Assembly: GCA_964412555.1 (NCBI GenBank)
Contig: CAYPPG010000010.1
Location: 87,184 to 151,183 of the forward strand
Length of the DNA stretch: 64,000 nucleotides
Reading direction: 5' to 3'
DNA from: CAYPPG01 sp964412555
Lineage (GTDB): Bacteria > Hinthialibacterota > Hinthialibacteria > Hinthialibacterales > Hinthialibacteraceae
This document shows, one piece after another, positions 60,851 through 64,000 of this stretch. The position numbers were made by a program, and so were the translations under genes. The notes under the pieces are model-generated. The model saw nothing but the letters and a program-made list of their open reading frames with translations, ran no database searches and was not told the origin of the DNA. The first letter of the stretch is position 1; every line of letters begins with the position of its first letter.

Positions 60851-63202
60851 TCAATTTTTCTTCCTGGCAAACAAGAGCGATCCATGACTTCGAAAAACTG
60901 GAAACTTCAAGTATTCTCGTTCTCGAGTAATAAAGTACACCCAAAATTCATATCGATGACCGAATTCCGGCCCATTTAGAAAAGTCGGTGAAAGATATTT
61001 GGAATTTTCTCCCCATAAAAAATATGTTGCAGTCGGATCGCCGGTTCTCCCTAAGAAGTCCAATTCTACGGCGTCATCGATACGCACATATAGATGAATA
61101 TCGGTAACCTTTGATCGTTCCACTTCCGACGAATCGGGAGACCAGCGAATGACCAATTGCCGATCAACTACCGGATCAGTATCCACTCCGGAACTTAAAT
61201 CATCTTGGCTTCGAAAATCATCACATACGGTAACAACCGGCTGAAATAATACCGATGCAGCCGTAAAAATCGGCATTACGAAGGGAATCCCGTTTTTTCT
61301 GAAATAGATATCGATTTCGAAACGATATCGATTTCCGAACAACGGTCCATTTCGAAATGGTTCTTCGATCCATTCAGAACTGCGTTTCCATTCCAAAAAA
61401 GGGAGGGTTTTGCGGTAGGGACTTCCTAAGAATTGATAACTCGCTTGGTTCTCTTTGACATACACTCGAACATCATCGATCGATGAACGATCAAAATGCA
61501 ATTGATTCAAATCCCAATGAAGAGCCAGCATACGGTTTTCATGCGAATCGTGATCGGTTTTTCCACTTAAATCTTGTTCTTTGTAGAAATCATCTGTAAC
61601 TCTTACCAATGGTTCTGCGATTTCATCATCCGTTATTCTTTTATCACGAATTTTTTGCTCGTACAAACTGTATTTTCCGTCCCAGGCAATCGGAATCTGA
61701 TGTCTCTGCCATCGTTTGATTTCCATAGGCAACGGGTATCCATTTTCAATCAACACAGTATCGCACAAACGGCCATCCTTCAGATAGAGCCGGTTTCCCA
61801 CCCGTTGAATTTCATTCAACAAGGAAACGGATTGGACAAGATTTCGATCCGCAAACGTCTGTAAAAACGGGGCATACGCTTCCGCAATGATACAGCCTCC
61901 ACTATCAGAGCGTTCAAGAGCATCCCGAACAAATAATGCTCTACTCATATTTTCTCTTTTCCCACCGATACAATCGGAATAATGAAGCAGGGAAGAAAAA
62001 GACATGATTATAAGCCCACCAGCAAAGAAGGCGGTAATTAAGGTAGACCGTCTGAAAGAGAAAATCGGCGGGCTTGCAAACAATGCGATAAAGACGATAT
62101 CCGCCATATAGTAAAAGCGTGGAACCGTTAAAAACACGAGCGGGATTTTGAAAAGGACAGCCACCAATAAAAAAAGTGCATACATGTCCCTGGTGATTCC
62201 GTAGTCAATCAACAAAAGAACGATTCCTATCAAAAATGAAACTTGTATAAATCGCGCCAGTGAAAAGAGGGATTGCCCAAACAATTCCCCATTCCAAAAG
62301 CGTTGAACATTGTGAAGCACAAATGACAAAAATGTTTTGGGGCTACGCAATAATAAGCCTCCAATTTCCATTTCCCCTGCACCGGTACCGAAGGCCGCTT
62401 CGATCGCCTGTTCATCCCGTGCATAGGAATAGGGTACACTGGCGCCATATTGTCTGGTTTCCAACGCATAGGTATAAAACTGCTGCCGGAAAGCAATCGT
62501 CATACGGTCGAGATTCTCGCTGCGAAGTTTCCATCCGATTAACATCGAAACAAAAATCGATATCAGAACCGTCGGGATCACAAAATGTTTTCGTTCCAAC
62601 ACCTGGATGTTACCGGTCTTTCGGCGATGACAGCCTGCGATGAACAACAACGACAAAAGCAAAATCGATTCATTCCGTACCCCGAATCCAAGGAAGATAA
62701 AAAGAACCGCCAAAGTGGGCGAGACCGGTTTTCGCCGAACGAGATAAGCACTCAACAATAAAGGAAGCCCGCAATGATACAAATGCAGTGTCGGGTAATC
62801 CGCTAGCGACGCAATTGTGTGTATCAATAAACACCAAAAACAACTCAAAAGCGAAGAGAAGAATCGAGAATACCCAAAAGCGAATGACAAATAATATGCA
62901 CCAAGGGCAATGCTGACATAACCGGCTCCTTGAAAAACGAAAAATCCGATAATGGGATCCTCATACAACAACAGCTGGATAATCGCCGCAATCCCCACCA
63001 AAAACGGCGACCATTGTACTTGCAGATAGTGCCATTGACCATGTAGTAAATACCAACCGTAATGAAAAATCGTGGCATCGTCCCAAATCGGCAAATCGAT
63101 TGTAGGTAGTCGAAAGATAAAAATTGCGAGTGTAAAAAAAATGGGAAACAGCGGAGAAGAAGTGCAATACTTGAAGATAAACCGGAGGGTACTTTTATTC
63201 AT
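60851..63202 (-). CDS. GT-C-like membrane protein with two extracytoplasmic repeat modules
   Basis: This 783-residue protein has about 10-12 transmembrane segments in its first 410 residues. An acidic loop after the first span (LPIWDDATIFHYGWYL) recalls the catalytic Asp region of GT39/PMT-type glycosyltransferases that use lipid-linked sugars. The rest is extracytoplasmic: a linker (about 415-530) and two copies of an Fn3-like module (about 535-655 and 656-775). Each copy carries D-F or D-D-L-S, then R-x-L-x-x-x-W, D-x-R/H-V-Y-V, F-L-G, W and N-G-P-x-F-G-x-R-Y. Its ATG overlaps the stop of the pilin gene (ATGA), so the two are translationally coupled. Confidence 0.75.
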   Translation of the reverse strand: MNKSTLRFIFKYCTSSPLFPIFFTLAIFIFRLPTIDLPIWDDATIFHYGWYLLHGQWHYLQVQWSPFLVGIAAIIQLLLYEDPIIGFFVFQGAGYVSIALGAYYLSFAFGYSRFFSSLLSCFWCLLIHTIASLADYPTLHLYHCGLPLLLSAYLVRRKPVSPTLAVLFIFLGFGVRNESILLLSLLFIAGCHRRKTGNIQVLERKHFVIPTVLISIFVSMLIGWKLRSENLDRMTIAFRQQFYTYALETRQYGASVPYSYARDEQAIEAAFGTGAGEMEIGGLLLRSPKTFLSFVLHNVQRFWNGELFGQSLFSLARFIQVSFLIGIVLLLIDYGITRDMYALFLLVAVLFKIPLVFLTVPRFYYMADIVFIALFASPPIFSFRRSTLITAFFAGGLIIMSFSSLLHYSDCIGGKRENMSRALFVRDALERSDSGGCIIAEAYAPFLQTFADRNLVQSVSLLNEIQRVGNRLYLKDGRLCDTVLIENGYPLPMEIKRWQRHQIPIAWDGKYSLYEQKIRDKRITDDEIAEPLVRVTDDFYKEQDLSGKTDHDSHENRMLALHWDLNQLHFDRSSIDDVRVYVKENQASYQFLGSPYRKTLPFLEWKRSSEWIEEPFRNGPLFGNRYRFEIDIYFRKNGIPFVMPIFTAASVLFQPVVTVCDDFRSQDDLSSGVDTDPVVDRQLVIRWSPDSSEVERSKVTDIHLYVRIDDAVELDFLGRTGDPTATYFLWGENSKYLSPTFLNGPEFGHRYEFWVYFITREREYLKFPVFRSHGSLLFARKKN

Positions 63203-63762
63203 GGGCCGAATCGGTCAATATCCCCGTCGCTGTTCAAGCCGTTCGAAGGTTCGAATAGAATGATTGTCCCTGAACCTCCCATTCCCGTATCCGGTTCATA
63301 ATCCTGATCCGGGCCGGCGCCGTGAAGAACCCAACGACCCAGCCTGTTTTTCTCATCAGGCAAAAATTCAAATCGGTTCAAGTTCAATTTTGCATTGTCG
63401 GCCACGTCGGGATCCCAAAACGGATAAGCGCGTTCCAACACATCGGCATAGACTTTCGCCAAAAAATGATCGATCGGCACGCTGTTCATATACGGAACCG
63501 GACTGGTCAACTTAGCGAGACGCGCATACCGCATATAAGCCGATGTATTGGGGGTCGGTGGATACATGTTGTTATCCAAACGATACGACTCGATCGCCGT
63601 TGCTAGTGAACGGTGATCCGCCCGTGTACTCGCCACCTTTGTTCGGATTTGGGCATTCATGAAATTCGGTACGGCAATGGCAGCCAAGATGCCGATGATT
63701 GCGACGACGATCAATAATTCGATTAAAGTGAAACCCTTCTTCCTCTTTTGGTTTTCAATCAT
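63199..63762 (-). CDS. type IV pilin / GspG-like pseudopilin
   Basis: This 187-residue protein has a class III prepilin leader and helix: basic leader, cleavage site K-G-F-T-L-I-E with Glu+5, and the hydrophobic stretch LLIVVAIIGILAAIAVPNF. The globular part includes SYRLDNNMYPPTPN, typical of major pseudopilin GspG, and ends with a Gly/Asp-rich tail (NGLNSDGDIDRFGP). It needs a prepilin peptidase not in this window. AAAGGA 6 bases before ATG 63762 decides the start. The stop overlaps the start of the GT-C-like gene. Confidence 0.87.
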   Translation of the reverse strand: MIENQKRKKGFTLIELLIVVAIIGILAAIAVPNFMNAQIRTKVASTRADHRSLATAIESYRLDNNMYPPTPNTSAYMRYARLAKLTSPVPYMNSVPIDHFLAKVYADVLERAYPFWDPDVADNAKLNLNRFEFLPDEKNRLGRWVLHGAGPDQDYEPDTGMGGSGTIILFEPSNGLNSDGDIDRFGP

Positions 63763-63863
63763 CATCAATCCTTTTACCAATATGAAATTGAGTAGCCGAA
63801 CTTATGAAAGCGGCGGATGTCTATACAAAACATTGTAGAGATATGTTTCAACAAGGAAAATGT

Positions 63864-64000
63864 CTATTGTTCCAATTGATCCAACTTGGTGAAAAAATCT
63901 TCTATGCAATCATGTAACAACTGAAAGGTTCGACTGAATTTCTTTCCTACAAGCCGTTCCCGTTCCCAATCCAACTCGAAGGTATAACAATGCCGAAATT
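63864..64000 (-). CDS. C-terminal end of an unknown protein (5' part outside window)
   Basis: A minus-strand frame enters from the right edge and encodes at least 44 residues before TAG at 63864. The visible part reads HCYTFELDWERERL, then FSRTFQLLHDCIEDFFTKLD, probably helical. It ends 102 bases before the pilin ATG, so it may precede it in an operon. It is too short to name. Confidence 0.4.
   Translation of the reverse strand, partial: FRHCYTFELDWERERLVGKKFSRTFQLLHDCIEDFFTKLDQLEQ

Overview
The window looks like a metagenome-derived contig from an uncultured Gram-negative, heterotrophic bacterium. Outer-membrane features are clear: two TonB-dependent receptors and a PorV-type barrel. There is also a type IV pilin-like protein and many exported carbohydrate-active or sulfate-ester-cleaving enzymes, a mix typical of PVC/FCB-type or candidate-phylum lineages. 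No rRNA or phylogenetic marker allows a firm assignment. Two 100-base N runs (33195-33294 and 35735-35834) sit inside tandem repeats and are assembly gaps.

Layout. 1-3.1 kb: exported modular protein (cut by the window edge), a REC-only response regulator, a 23-residue Cys/Lys micropeptide and a small orphan protein. 3.1-13.3 kb: PhoD-like phosphatase, a 30-residue membrane peptide, heparinase II/III-like lyase, LOG protein, a hicA/hicB pair damaged by a partial duplication, NeuB, a beta-propeller glycosidase, an RlmD-type methyltransferase and a GH172/DUF2961 protein. 13.6-16.8 kb: carB. 17.1-21.4 kb: a multi-PAS/GAF hybrid kinase interrupted by two in-frame TAA codons, followed by a frameshifted response regulator that runs into a 93-bp tandem repeat. 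21.5-32.8 kb: LamG-like secreted protein, ferritin, GNAT, Tat-exported sulfatase, YjbQ, a small protein, a candidate sRNA, a helix-turn-helix/PTS-EIIA fusion, CoaB, two tandem CBM9-like proteins and an SSS sodium symporter. 33-37.4 kb: hairpin repeat array, PorV-like barrel and a cohesin/dockerin protein with a TNTPVPP linker. 37.7-44.5 kb: glycosyltransferase, MazEF-like pair, DAHP synthase, leucyl aminopeptidase, a small coiled-coil protein and DusB. 44.5-53.3 kb: esterase, a paralogue of the small coiled-coil protein, an unknown exported protein and two convergent TonB receptors enclosing a zone of gene relics and one intact PIN-type toxin-antitoxin pair. 53.4-64 kb: LysM protein, a membrane-anchored orphan, GH38-like enzyme, hemerythrin with an Rrf2 regulator, and a pilin translationally coupled to a large GT-C-like membrane protein.

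How it fits together. Sulfatase, heparinase-like lyase, GH172, GH38-like enzyme, esterase, beta-propeller glycosidase, CBM9 proteins, symporter and TonB receptors point to scavenging of complex, probably sulfated, glycans, but the genes are scattered rather than in one utilisation locus. Housekeeping genes (carB, coaB, pepA, dusB, rlmD, DAHP synthase) are interspersed as single units.

The intergenic DNA is unusually rich in short hairpin repeats of at least three families. Their stems vary while pairing is kept; some double as transcription terminators. Recent local duplications have broken small genes at 8.3 kb and 49.8-50.4 kb. The observations most worth following are the candidate sRNA at 26.9 kb, the shared C-terminal W-S-[I/L]-Y ending of three exported proteins, the interrupted kinase, and the pilin/GT-C pair with its repeated extracytoplasmic module.
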